This document shows positions 1 to 6,020 of a stretch of 6,154 nt of DNA, one piece after another (the stretch's first letter is position 1; each line of letters starts with the position of its first letter). The notes beneath the pieces are model-generated. The model searched no databases and was not told the DNA's origin. It was given only the letters and a program-made list of their open reading frames with translations. A program made the position numbers and the translations under genes. This DNA comes from Halothece sp. MAG (GTDB lineage Bacteria > Cyanobacteriota > Cyanobacteriia > Cyanobacteriales > Rubidibacteraceae): NCBI GenBank assembly GCA_018610095.1, contig JAHEOB010000283.1:1-6154 (forward strand), read 5' to 3'.

Positions 1-134
1 AATTGTTCAAGCATTTCCTCAAGGGAGTCAGGAAAATCATTACTAAATTGTTCTACTTCCTCACAAAAGTCTTCCACGTCTTGAGTGACAGCTTCACAAA
101 ATTCAAAAAACTCTTTTGACCATTGTTCGATCAT
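1..134 (-). CDS. Start of a small, very acidic hypothetical protein (C-terminus beyond the window)
   Basis: Only the first 44 codons are in the window; the frame is open to the left edge. The protein begins MIEQWSKEFFEFCEAV and has about 15 Asp/Glu against a single Lys, with Phe, Trp, Val and Leu spaced as in amphipathic helices and two Cys at residues 13 and 24. Its ATG overlaps the stop codon of the preceding 417-residue gene in an ATGA arrangement. No Shine-Dalgarno sequence is visible, so translation is probably coupled to that gene. The coupling and the unbroken frame argue that it is real. I recall short acidic helical proteins of this style as common cyanobacterial hypotheticals, but I cannot name a family or function. 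A soluble, helical binding partner of another protein is an inference from composition only. Confidence 0.72.
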   Translation of the reverse strand, partial: MIEQWSKEFFEFCEAVTQDVEDFCEEVEQFSNDFPDSLEEMLEQ

Positions 135-1384
135 GATGATTGTTGTTGGTTTGATGTGATGACAAATTCTCTAACTAATTCCCATTGTGCAAGGGGATGG
201 TTCTCACTGTCGGCATCGCCACTCTCGGTATCATGAACGTCTGTTTCATTTTTCCGAGGGGGTTTTTTCGGGAATTGAGGGAGATGAGGTTTTCTTCTGG
301 TTTTATAATAATGTTTGGGAAATAACCTAGGCGGCAAAACACCACTCTGAAATGGTTTACTTTCCTCTTTTAGCGGTTCATTTTGAGAGCTAGGACGATA
401 GGGAACCGGTGTATGAGAATTGCCACTTGCTTGTGTGATTTCCCTAGGTTGGAAAGTTGATGGCGTTAGCGTCAGATAGAACGATTGCTGGGCCAAGACA
501 GGAGAGCCTTGTTCCGAACTTCCCAATAACCTCAGATTTCCTTCTAAGTAATCGCTGGAACATGATTCGGGAACAGTAAGGGCGTAAGAAAAATTGGCAG
601 GGAATGGGGTTTCTAACACTTGGGGAAACAGTTGTAATACCACTTTGCCGGTTTCTGGCTGCTGTAAGATAACCTCAAGGCGAAGGGAGGAATCAGGGGA
701 GGTTTCATGGGCAATGACTTGCCCTGACAGGAAAATTGATTGATTCCGTGTTGCGGTTAAGTTGGTTTCAGCTAAATTAATGGTATAGCTGGGTTGTTCA
801 GGGCTTGAACCCGCCTCTGACGATAATAGATCACTGACAATTTCTTCTAAAATGTGATCTGCGTTATCGCTTAAGCGCGATCGCAGTTCTGTTACTTGGT
901 TGGGAGTCGCCATTGCCTCAGTTAGACTGGTTTCACTAGCAGTTTCCTCCGTAATGGATTGGGTAACCGCCTCCACTTCATCAATCACAGTGGGGTCACT
1001 CACCTTTTCAATTGAAGATTCGGGGGTAGTTTGGGAAACCGCCTCAGTAACTTGTAACCATAGCGTCACTTCCCAATCATCTCCTAGTAACGTCGCGAGA
1101 ATGTCGCCTCGACACTGAATTTCCCAAGCCCCCGGTTGTAGGTTCAGCTGCGAAATTACAATGGCAAACCCTTGCTCATCCAATTGAGCAAATGTTTTGT
1201 GTCGGCTTGGGGGAGATTGTTCCGTAGCAGGGATATGAAGTTCTACTTCCAGGAATTGCTGAGCACGATGAGGATTGTTTATGGCAATATTATATTCCCC
1301 AGTAGGGATGTCTGGCTGAGTCAATTGTAATTTTTGCCAGTCCTGTTCACCGACTTTTTGCAGAAAAAACTCCCAGTGTTCCAT
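131..1384 (-). CDS. Cyanobacterial-type hypothetical protein, two beta-rich domains and a basic proline-rich segment
   Basis: Function unknown; 417 residues, no signal peptide and no membrane segment. The layout is: residues 1-112, a beta-rich domain starting MEHWEFFLQKVGEQDW and including PGAWEIQCRGDI; 113-195, an acidic Thr/Ser/Glu-rich linker; 198-306, a second beta-strand-rich domain that looks like an Ig-like or other beta-sandwich fold; 326-378, a proline-rich, strongly basic segment (key run RLFPKHYYKTRRKP); then an acidic patch and a short hydrophobic end, WELVREFVI. The start ATG lies 13 bases after the hisS stop, with only a weak purine run before it. The stop overlaps the ATG of the next gene. 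The N-terminal pattern matches what I recall of conserved cyanobacterial hypotheticals with the same opening, but no named domain is recognised. The fold assignment is inference from alternating hydrophobic residues. Confidence 0.85.
   Translation of the reverse strand: MEHWEFFLQKVGEQDWQKLQLTQPDIPTGEYNIAINNPHRAQQFLEVELHIPATEQSPPSRHKTFAQLDEQGFAIVISQLNLQPGAWEIQCRGDILATLLGDDWEVTLWLQVTEAVSQTTPESSIEKVSDPTVIDEVEAVTQSITEETASETSLTEAMATPNQVTELRSRLSDNADHILEEIVSDLLSSEAGSSPEQPSYTINLAETNLTATRNQSIFLSGQVIAHETSPDSSLRLEVILQQPETGKVVLQLFPQVLETPFPANFSYALTVPESCSSDYLEGNLRLLGSSEQGSPVLAQQSFYLTLTPSTFQPREITQASGNSHTPVPYRPSSQNEPLKEESKPFQSGVLPPRLFPKHYYKTRRKPHLPQFPKKPPRKNETDVHDTESGDADSENHPLAQWELVREFVITSNQQQSS
877..884. 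repeat. HIP1 octamer inside the 417-residue hypothetical gene
   Basis: Exact GCGATCGC palindrome, the highly iterated octamer over-represented in many cyanobacterial chromosomes. It is part of the lineage evidence used in the summary. Confidence 0.9.
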
Positions 1385-1397
1385 AAATTTTTCATAA

Positions 1398-2678
1398 TTA
1401 ATTGCTGGTTGCTTGTAAAATTTGTTGATGGAGATATTCCGCTTGGGCTAAAAGTTCACTTTGTTGCCAAACTGATTGCTGTTGAGTTGCCATCCATTTT
1501 AAGTTAACTGTTCCTTGATCTGCTTCCGTATCTCCCAAAATTAAACACGCGATCGCGCCGTGACGATCTGCCCGTTTAAATTGCTTTTGAAAGCGACTGC
1601 CACTAACATCTAATTCCACTCGAAAGCCTTGATGACGTAATTGTTGGGCTAGCTTGAGAGCTTGGGTGGGAGCCCGTTCCCCACCAGAGACCATGTAAAA
1701 GTCAAGGCGAGGTTGTGGCGTTGCTTTCAGTTTCTGTAATAGCAAAATTAACCGTTCCATGCCAATTGCCCAACCCATGGCAGGGGTTTCTTGCCCCCCT
1801 AATTGAGCGACTAATCCGTCATAGCGACCACCGCCACACACAGTTGCTTGTGCCCCTAAATCGGCAGATTGAATTTCAAAAGCCGTATGGGTATAATAAT
1901 CAAGTCCTCGGACTAAGGTGGGATTCAAGGTGTAATCAATGCCGAGGGTAGTCAGTTGCTGTTGCACTTGCTCAAAGTGGCGTTGGGAATCAGGCCCTAA
2001 ATAATCCAGCAGACGGGGGGCATCTTGAAGAATGGCTTGGGTTTGTTCATCTTTACTATCCAGAATCCGTAGGGGATTACGGGTGAGTCGATCGCGCGAG
2101 TCGGCATCTAAATCATCTTTATAAGGGGTTAAATACTCCATCAAAGCAGTGCGATACTGTTGACGATCCTCAGCACTGCCGACGGAGTTCAGTTCTAAAC
2201 TAAGATGTTTTAAACCAAGAGTTTCTAAGATATCAGTGGCAAGGGCGATGGTTTCCACATCGGCTAGGGGGGAACCGGAACCAATCAATTCGACGCCAAT
2301 TTGGTGAAATTGCCGTTGTCGCCCTGCTTGGGGACGTTCATAGCGAAACATGGGGCCGGTGTACCATAAGCGCTGAACGCCCTGGCTGTGTAAGCCATGT
2401 TCAATATATGATCGAACCACTCCTGCTGTCCCTTCAGGTCTTAGGGTACAACGACGCTCAGCGCGATCGTAAAACGTGTACATTTCTTTACTAACCACAT
2501 CCGTTGCTTCCCCAATTCCCCGCTCAAACAAAGCCGTTTGTTCCAACATGGGCGGGCGAATTTCGTTATAAGCAGCTTGGGTGAGAATTTCTTTGGCAAC
2601 GGTTTCCACTTGTTGCCAGTAAGGAACTTCCTCTGGCAGAATATCCCGCGTTCCTCGTAATGCTTGAATCGTTCCCAT
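1398..2678 (-). CDS. hisS: Histidine--tRNA ligase (histidyl-tRNA synthetase)
   Basis: Class II aminoacyl-tRNA synthetase that charges tRNA-His with histidine using ATP, in the cytoplasm. At 426 residues it has the normal bacterial length. Visible motifs are the N-terminal GTRDILPEE (9-17), motif 1 around 36-55, LRPEGT (79-84), motif 2 FRYERPQAGRQRQFHQ (111-126), the histidine-binding RGLDYYT (257-263), the glycine-rich CGGGRYDGL (281-289) and motif 3 GWAIGMERL (302-310). Residues about 325-415 form the anticodon-binding domain. That domain and the intact RGLDYYT separate it from HisZ, the synthetase-like subunit of ATP phosphoribosyltransferase, which lacks both. The ATG is 21 bases after the stop of the coiled-coil gene and fits the conserved N-terminus. 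It is co-directional with its neighbours and has no terminator in front, so it is probably a late gene of the ftsZ operon. Confidence 0.97.
   Translation of the reverse strand: MGTIQALRGTRDILPEEVPYWQQVETVAKEILTQAAYNEIRPPMLEQTALFERGIGEATDVVSKEMYTFYDRAERRCTLRPEGTAGVVRSYIEHGLHSQGVQRLWYTGPMFRYERPQAGRQRQFHQIGVELIGSGSPLADVETIALATDILETLGLKHLSLELNSVGSAEDRQQYRTALMEYLTPYKDDLDADSRDRLTRNPLRILDSKDEQTQAILQDAPRLLDYLGPDSQRHFEQVQQQLTTLGIDYTLNPTLVRGLDYYTHTAFEIQSADLGAQATVCGGGRYDGLVAQLGGQETPAMGWAIGMERLILLLQKLKATPQPRLDFYMVSGGERAPTQALKLAQQLRHQGFRVELDVSGSRFQKQFKRADRHGAIACLILGDTEADQGTVNLKWMATQQQSVWQQSELLAQAEYLHQQILQATSN
1549..1556. repeat. HIP1 octamer inside hisS
   Basis: Exact GCGATCGC, within the part of hisS coding for the C-terminal anticodon-binding domain. 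Confidence 0.9.
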
Positions 2679-2699
2679 ACGTCTTGCAATCAGTTATAA

Positions 2700-3305
2700 T
2701 TACTCACTGTCATTTCCGACATTGCCCTCTAAAAGGGGTCGTGCCACGAAAAATCCTAGGCCAGCAAAGGAAATAATAATCAATATTACCACCCCTAGTA
2801 ATACCCAGCCATTAATTTCCTGAGATTGCTTAGCCGTTTTTGTGCCCTTGAGTTGGTATTCTGTTTCCGTTGCAATCAAATTGGGATCAGTTTGTGGGTA
2901 ATAGCCTTGCTCATTGTAGGGATGATAATAGGGATGTTCATAATTAGCCGATTGCGGATAGTAGCGCGGTGATTGATATTGAACTTGAGACGGTTGTTCC
3001 CAATAGTGTAAGTTATGCTCTACCTTTTGCACCGCTTTAATCAATTTATTCAGTTCGAGACGCAAATGTTGATTTTGCTGACTCAGTTCTAAATTTTGTT
3101 GCTTTAATCCCTCTAGTTCACTTTTAGTGGCTTGTAATTCCCCCGCCAATTCCCGATAGACTGACATGGGAACCGTTTGCATTTTTTGCGAGGAAACTGG
3201 TCTAGCCTGTTGTTGAGCCGGTTGAAAGGGATAAGGTTGTGGTGAGGGTTGTTTTGAGCTTTTGGAGGGATAAGGAACTCCCTTAAAACGAGACTTGGAT
3301 GACAT
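2700..3305 (-). CDS. Coiled-coil protein with a single C-terminal transmembrane segment
   Basis: Unknown function; 201 residues from the preferred ATG (MSSKSRFKG). A TTG four codons upstream (3317) would give 205 residues, but ATG is favoured because MSSKSRF looks like a natural start; neither has a clear Shine-Dalgarno. The parts are: 1-47, a basic Ser/Pro/Gln-rich disordered head; 48-98, a heptad-like coiled coil (YRELAGELQATKSELEGLKQ and on) rich in Leu, Gln and Glu; 100-140, a Tyr/Pro/Gln-rich stretch with many YY and YP steps; 166-187, a hydrophobic membrane helix (WVLLGVVILIIISFAGLGFF); and a 14-residue tail. With no signal peptide, the likely topology is a C-terminal anchor with the coiled coil in the cytoplasm. 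It sits between thiD and hisS in the same run as ftsZ. A structural or division-linked role is possible but rests only on context. Confidence 0.87.
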   Translation of the reverse strand: MSSKSRFKGVPYPSKSSKQPSPQPYPFQPAQQQARPVSSQKMQTVPMSVYRELAGELQATKSELEGLKQQNLELSQQNQHLRLELNKLIKAVQKVEHNLHYWEQPSQVQYQSPRYYPQSANYEHPYYHPYNEQGYYPQTDPNLIATETEYQLKGTKTAKQSQEINGWVLLGVVILIIISFAGLGFFVARPLLEGNVGNDSE

Positions 3306-3353
3306 AATCGTTATCAACTATTTCTTAGTGAATTTGTTTACTGATGGCAACCA

Positions 3354-4166
3354 CTAATTTCCAGCAGGGAACATCAATGGGAAAAAGTGTCCCACAGGTC
3401 CTTTACCTTGTCCAATATTTAACGCATATTGGAGAGCGGTGGTAACATAATGTTTACTTTCTTCAACCGCTTGTTTGAGAGGTTTTCCCAATGCCAAATT
3501 AGCTGCGATCGCAGCCGATAGGGTACAACCGGTGCCATGACTATTTTCCGTATTAATCAGATTTGTTTTTAAAATATCGAATTGTTCCCCATCAAACCAA
3601 ACATCAACACCGCGCCATTCTCCAGGCATCGCACCTCCTTTCACTAAGACCGTTTTTGCTCCCTTTTGATAAATGATTTCAGCAGCAGTTTTCATTTCAT
3701 CCAAGGTATGAATTGCTTGCTCACTGAGAATTTGAGCTTCGTAACAATTAGGAGTCACTAAAACCGCTTGCGGGATTAAGGCTTGTTTTAATTGCGCGAT
3801 CGCAGCATCGTCAATTAATTGAGCTCCCGTCCGAGAGACCATCACGGGATCAACGACCAAGTAAGATTGCAGTTGATAATCGGCGATCATCTCTGCCGTG
3901 GCACGAATAATTTCCTCATTCAGAAGCATCCCTGTTTTCACCCCTTGTACCCCCAAATCAGTGACCACTGATTCAATTTGTGCCGATACCATTGCTGGCG
4001 GGAGGGCTTGCACCTGTTGCACCCCAACCGTATTTTGAGCAGTGACACAAGTAATGGCACTGGTGCCATGAACTTGATGGAAAGCAAAGGTTCGTAAATC
4101 AGCTTGGATGCCGGCACCTCCTCCACTATCAGACCCCGCGATGGTAAGTGCTGTTGGACAATTCAA
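3354..4166 (-). CDS. thiD: Bifunctional hydroxymethylpyrimidine / phosphomethylpyrimidine kinase
   Basis: Ribokinase-like enzyme that phosphorylates HMP to HMP-P and then HMP-PP, the pyrimidine half of thiamine diphosphate. At 270 residues it is typical. Motifs are IAGSDSGGGAGIQADL (9-24, substrate loop), VVDPVMVSRTGAQL (104-117), TPN (138-140), KGG (176-178) and the ATP/anion-hole signature NSHGTGCTLSAAIAA (208-222), with Cys214 in the family's active-site loop. The C-terminal GQGKGPVGHF (252-261) is also conserved. The start is TTG at 4166. It is the only start codon between the in-frame ftsZ stop and the first conserved motif, and an AAGGGGAAG sequence precedes it by five bases. The gene follows ftsZ after 12 bases and in the same reading frame. 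No THI-box riboswitch fits in that gap, so expression probably depends on ftsZ transcription. The kinase motifs leave little doubt about identity. Confidence 0.96.
   Translation of the reverse strand: MNCPTALTIAGSDSGGGAGIQADLRTFAFHQVHGTSAITCVTAQNTVGVQQVQALPPAMVSAQIESVVTDLGVQGVKTGMLLNEEIIRATAEMIADYQLQSYLVVDPVMVSRTGAQLIDDAAIAQLKQALIPQAVLVTPNCYEAQILSEQAIHTLDEMKTAAEIIYQKGAKTVLVKGGAMPGEWRGVDVWFDGEQFDILKTNLINTENSHGTGCTLSAAIAANLALGKPLKQAVEESKHYVTTALQYALNIGQGKGPVGHFFPLMFPAGN
3505..3512. repeat. HIP1 octamer inside thiD (first)
   Basis: Exact GCGATCGC, in the codons for the Ala-rich helix just after the GTGCT anion hole. Confidence 0.9.
3796..3803. repeat. HIP1 octamer inside thiD (second)
   Basis: Exact GCGATCGC, in the codons around residues 122-124 (AIAQ), 291 bp from the other copy in thiD. 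Confidence 0.9.
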
Positions 4167-4171
4167 GGTTA

Positions 4172-4180
4172 CTTCCCCTT
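4172..4180 (-). promoter_or_regulatory. Ribosome binding site of thiD, overlapping the ftsZ stop codon
   Basis: On the minus strand AAGGGGAAG lies five bases before the TTG start of thiD. Its first two A residues are part of the ftsZ TAA stop, so ribosomes ending ftsZ are already on the thiD initiation site. It supports the TTG start and suggests translational coupling. The match to the Shine-Dalgarno core is partial (AAGGGG rather than AAGGAGG). Confidence 0.55.
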
Positions 4181-5432
4181 AACGACGATTGGGACGACGA
4201 CGTTGTAAAAAGTCAGGAATATCTAACCCCTGATCTGGTTCAGATTCTGGTTTGGATTTTGGTGGTTCCTGAGGCGATGCTTCCGATTTCGGGGCACGTT
4301 TTTCTTGCTTTTTGGAAGTCGTTTCAGTTTCCTCTTGCCGAGAAAAGCCAGTAGCAATAACCGTAATTCTCACTTCCCCTTCCATTTTTTCATCATCAAT
4401 TACCGCTCCGAAAATAATGTTGGCATCAGGATCAACACCATCATAAATGGTTTCTGCAGCGGTATTGACTTCATGGAGGGTTAAATCGCTGCCACCAGTA
4501 ATATTAAACACGACGCCTTTCGCCCCTTCAATGGAAGATTCTAAAAGGGGAGAAGAAATAGCAGCCGTTGCAGCTTCCCCAGCACGGGATTTACCCGAAG
4601 CAGAACCGATTCCCATTAAGGCGGAACCCGCATCAGCCATGACAGCGCGTATATCGGCAAAATCCACATTAACTAACCCTGGGATGGTAATAATATCAGA
4701 AATGCCTTGAACCCCTTGACGGAGAATATCATCAGCCACCCGAAATGCTTCTTGGACAGGGGTTTTTTCATCAATGACGGATAAGAGTCTATTATTAGGA
4801 ATCACAATGAGGGTATCCACTCGGGTTTGTAAAGCGGAGATACCTTCTTCCGCTTGGGTTGTCCGTCGGCGTCCTTCAAAGGTAAAGGGACGAGTAACCA
4901 CACCAACGGTTAAACAACCCATTTCCTTAGCCACTTCTGCCACAATGGGGGCTGCCCCACTGCCAGTACCACCGCCCATACCGGCAGTAATAAACGCCAA
5001 GTCAGTGTCTTCTAAGGCGTGGGCAATTTCATCTCGGGATTCTTCTGCTGCTTTTTCACCAATGGAAGGATTTCCCCCTGCTCCTAATCCTCGGGTTAAT
5101 TTTTCCCCGACTTGGAGACGGTTAGGGGCAGTTGCCCGAGATAGGGCTTGAGCATCCGTATTAATTGCCCAAAATTCGACACCAGTCACGTCACTGGAAA
5201 TCATGCGGTTGACAGCATTACAACCGCCTCCGCCAACACCGATTACTTTGATTCTTGCCACATTTCCTGGCACGATTTTATCGCTCCTTGGTTCTTCTCT
5301 GGTGGATTGATGATAGTCACGGTTAGAGTGATTGAGTAGTTCTTCTATACCATTAACTTCATAGCTCTCATCTTGGGCATTGCCCAGATGGGCTGAGGAA
5401 GGGTTGGAATAGTGTTGCTGTTCAATAGTCAT
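4179..5432 (-). CDS. ftsZ: Cell division protein FtsZ
   Basis: Tubulin-like GTPase that polymerises at mid-cell into the Z ring and recruits the division machinery. It has 417 residues. Residues 1-58 are a polar N-terminal extension, absent from E. coli FtsZ but usual in cyanobacteria. The GTPase core begins ARIKVIGVGGGGCNAVNRM (59-77). The tubulin signature GGGTGSG is at 153-159, RPFTFEGRRR at 181-190, and the T7 synergy loop NVDFADIRAVM at 255-265, with the two catalytic Asp (257, 260) present. A charged Lys/Glu/Pro linker spans about 367-401. The C-terminal partner-binding peptide LDIPDFLQRRRPNRR (403-417) is intact and ends in a basic tail. The ATG start fits the extension; only a weak AATCAAAA precedes it. 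It is the first gene of the run. No ftsQ, often its upstream neighbour in cyanobacteria, is visible next to it. Confidence 0.98.
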   Translation of the reverse strand: MTIEQQHYSNPSSAHLGNAQDESYEVNGIEELLNHSNRDYHQSTREEPRSDKIVPGNVARIKVIGVGGGGCNAVNRMISSDVTGVEFWAINTDAQALSRATAPNRLQVGEKLTRGLGAGGNPSIGEKAAEESRDEIAHALEDTDLAFITAGMGGGTGSGAAPIVAEVAKEMGCLTVGVVTRPFTFEGRRRTTQAEEGISALQTRVDTLIVIPNNRLLSVIDEKTPVQEAFRVADDILRQGVQGISDIITIPGLVNVDFADIRAVMADAGSALMGIGSASGKSRAGEAATAAISSPLLESSIEGAKGVVFNITGGSDLTLHEVNTAAETIYDGVDPDANIIFGAVIDDEKMEGEVRITVIATGFSRQEETETTSKKQEKRAPKSEASPQEPPKSKPESEPDQGLDIPDFLQRRRPNRR

Positions 5433-5471
5433 TTTTGATTATGATCAATAGTGGGAAACAATGGGGGATTG

Positions 5472-5498
5472 TTAATCTAAAAAGAAAATTAAGATTAA
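5472..5498. repeat. 7-bp perfect inverted repeat in the predicted ftsZ leader
   Basis: TTAATCT (5472-5478) and AGATTAA (5492-5498) are exact reverse complements around a 13-base A-rich spacer, with centres 20 bp apart, about two helical turns. If the promoter at 5509-5537 is right, the dyad covers roughly +4 to +31 of the transcript. It could be an operator for a dimeric regulator or a weak AU-rich leader hairpin. AT-richness makes chance occurrence possible. Confidence 0.4.
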
Positions 5499-5508
5499 TA
5501 CTCTATAT

Positions 5509-5537
5509 ATTTTATTGAACCTCTGCTGCTAAATCAA
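5509..5537 (-). promoter_or_regulatory. Candidate sigma-70-type promoter of the ftsZ operon
   Basis: On the minus strand TTGATT (5532-5537, 4 of 6 to the -35 consensus) is followed after exactly 17 bases by TAAAAT (5509-5514, 5 of 6 to the -10 consensus). The predicted start is near 5502, giving a leader of about 70 bases before the ftsZ ATG. An overlapping TATATA slightly downstream is an alternative -10. This is motif matching only. Confidence 0.5.
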
Positions 5538-5541
5538 AGAT

Positions 5542-5556
5542 GGCTTGATTGAAGCC
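5542..5556. repeat. Small hairpin upstream of the ftsZ promoter
   Basis: GGCTT and AAGCC pair perfectly around a GATTG loop. Read on the minus strand it is followed only by ATCTTTGATTT, which is too poor in U for a good terminator. It is the first of several hairpins in this non-coding stretch, and it could belong to the degraded element to its right. Confidence 0.35.
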
Positions 5557-5638
5557 GAAACAGTAGCATTGATATTACTGCCAAGGTTAGTGCAGAGGAA
5601 ATATTAAATTCAAATTTTAACAGAGGTGAGCGAGAAGT

Positions 5639-5666
5639 CCCCAATTTCAGCGTAAGCGAATTGAGG
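5639..5666 (+). repeat. Right-end-type hairpin, copy 1
   Basis: The arms CCCCAATT (5639-5646) and AATTGAGG (5659-5666) pair with one mismatch. The centre TCAGCGTAAGCG forms GC-GTAA-GC with a GNRA-type tip. GAGAAGT precedes it. It matches copy 2 in length, loop design and most bases. Several arm differences change both sides (AATT/AATT here, AACT/AGTT there), so base pairing is conserved in places. Confidence 0.65.
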
Positions 5667-5680
5667 ACGGAGCTTATAAA

Positions 5681-5701
5681 GGTCGGAATGCGATTCAGAC
5701 C
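5681..5701 (+). repeat. Imperfect palindrome GGTC-g-GAAT / ATTC-a-GACC
   Basis: Two 4-bp stems separated by one mismatched pair close on a GCG loop. It lies 14 bases after hairpin copy 1 and may be part of the same folded RNA or DNA end. No gene or known regulatory motif is associated with it. Confidence 0.4.
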
Positions 5702-5841
5702 ACAGCTCCTCATGATAGTGAACTTAGAACACACACCTACCAATTTAGAGACTAAAATCAGTCTGAGATGGAGGACAATTCGGCAAAAACCAAGCCAAGT
5801 TATAAAGAATTTTTTTCTTATTCCATGTTTTGACCTTCGGA

Positions 5842-5862
5842 GCGAGGGAATCCGCATCTCGC
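5842..5862 (+). repeat. Stem-loop GCGAG / CTCGC
   Basis: A perfect 5-bp GC-rich stem closes an 11-base loop (GGAATCCGCAT), 65 bases before hairpin copy 2. An alternative pairing, CGGA with TCCG, overlaps it. Its position would suit the structured RNA that overlaps the 3' end of tnpB genes, but this is inference. Confidence 0.3.
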
Positions 5863-5927
5863 CTAAATCTAAGACTTGGAAATGTAGTTCCTTGAACTTG
5901 ATGGAAAGCATCTTATTGGATAGGAAG

Positions 5928-5955
5928 CCTCAACTTCAGCGCAAGCGAGTTGAGG
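5928..5955 (+). repeat. Right-end-type hairpin, copy 2
   Basis: The arms CCTCAACT (5928-5935) and AGTTGAGG (5948-5955) are perfectly complementary over 8 bp. The centre TCAGCGCAAGCG forms GC-GCAA-GC, a GNRA tetraloop. GGAAGCC precedes it and TAGCTCACTC follows, as expected for the terminus of a tnpB-type element. This is the better preserved copy. Confidence 0.7.
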
Positions 5956-6020
5956 TAGCTCACTCACTGTTATCGATGGTATCTAGTTTAGCGACTGTTA
6001 AGGAAGTGAGAGTTACCTAA

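Larger units (their letters stand above)
5553..5970 (+). mobile_element. Probable remnant or non-autonomous IS200/IS605-type element (tnpB 3' end / right-end hairpins)
   Basis: This stretch has no intact gene but carries two copies of a right-end-like hairpin and several smaller stem-loops. In cyanobacteria the 3' end of tnpB and the adjoining right end of IS200/IS605 elements typically read GAAGCC, hairpin, TAG(C/T)TCAC. The copy at 5928-5955 fits this: GGAAGCC lies before it and TAGCTCACTC after it. A plus-strand frame is open from 5553 to its TAA at 6018-6020 and runs through both hairpins, but it lacks a plausible start and any TnpB catalytic or zinc-finger motif. I therefore read it as a decayed tail or a short non-autonomous element, not a gene. 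Boundaries are approximate, and no tnpA, target site or left end could be identified. The family assignment rests on remembered right-end architecture. Confidence 0.45.

Noticed and set aside
1398..2678. HisZ instead of HisS
   Set aside because: The C-terminal anticodon-binding domain and the intact histidine-binding RGLDYYT motif fit the synthetase.
3306..3353. Secondary promoter in the 48-base gap after thiD
   Set aside because: TTGCCA and TAAGAA are 17 bases apart, but the -10 matches only 3 of 6 consensus bases.
4447..5151. Plus-strand open frames opposite ftsZ
   Set aside because: They are shadows of the strongly conserved ftsZ codons and show no domain or start signal of their own. 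The same holds for the plus-strand frames opposite hisS and the 417-residue gene.
5561..5580. CAGTA / TACTG dyad resembling an NtcA site upstream of the ftsZ promoter
   Set aside because: The GTA and TAC halves are 10 bases apart instead of the 8 in the NtcA consensus.
5534..5911. 125-residue minus-strand open frame upstream of ftsZ
   Set aside because: It runs through hairpin copy 1 and other palindromes, has no recognisable domain and no start signal, and overlaps an equally open plus-strand frame. Its stop lies inside the predicted ftsZ promoter region.
5661..6020. 119-residue plus-strand open frame
   Set aside because: It would begin with TTG inside a hairpin arm and reads through both repeat copies. 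It has no catalytic or zinc-finger motif of a transposase, so it is treated as part of a degraded element, not a gene.
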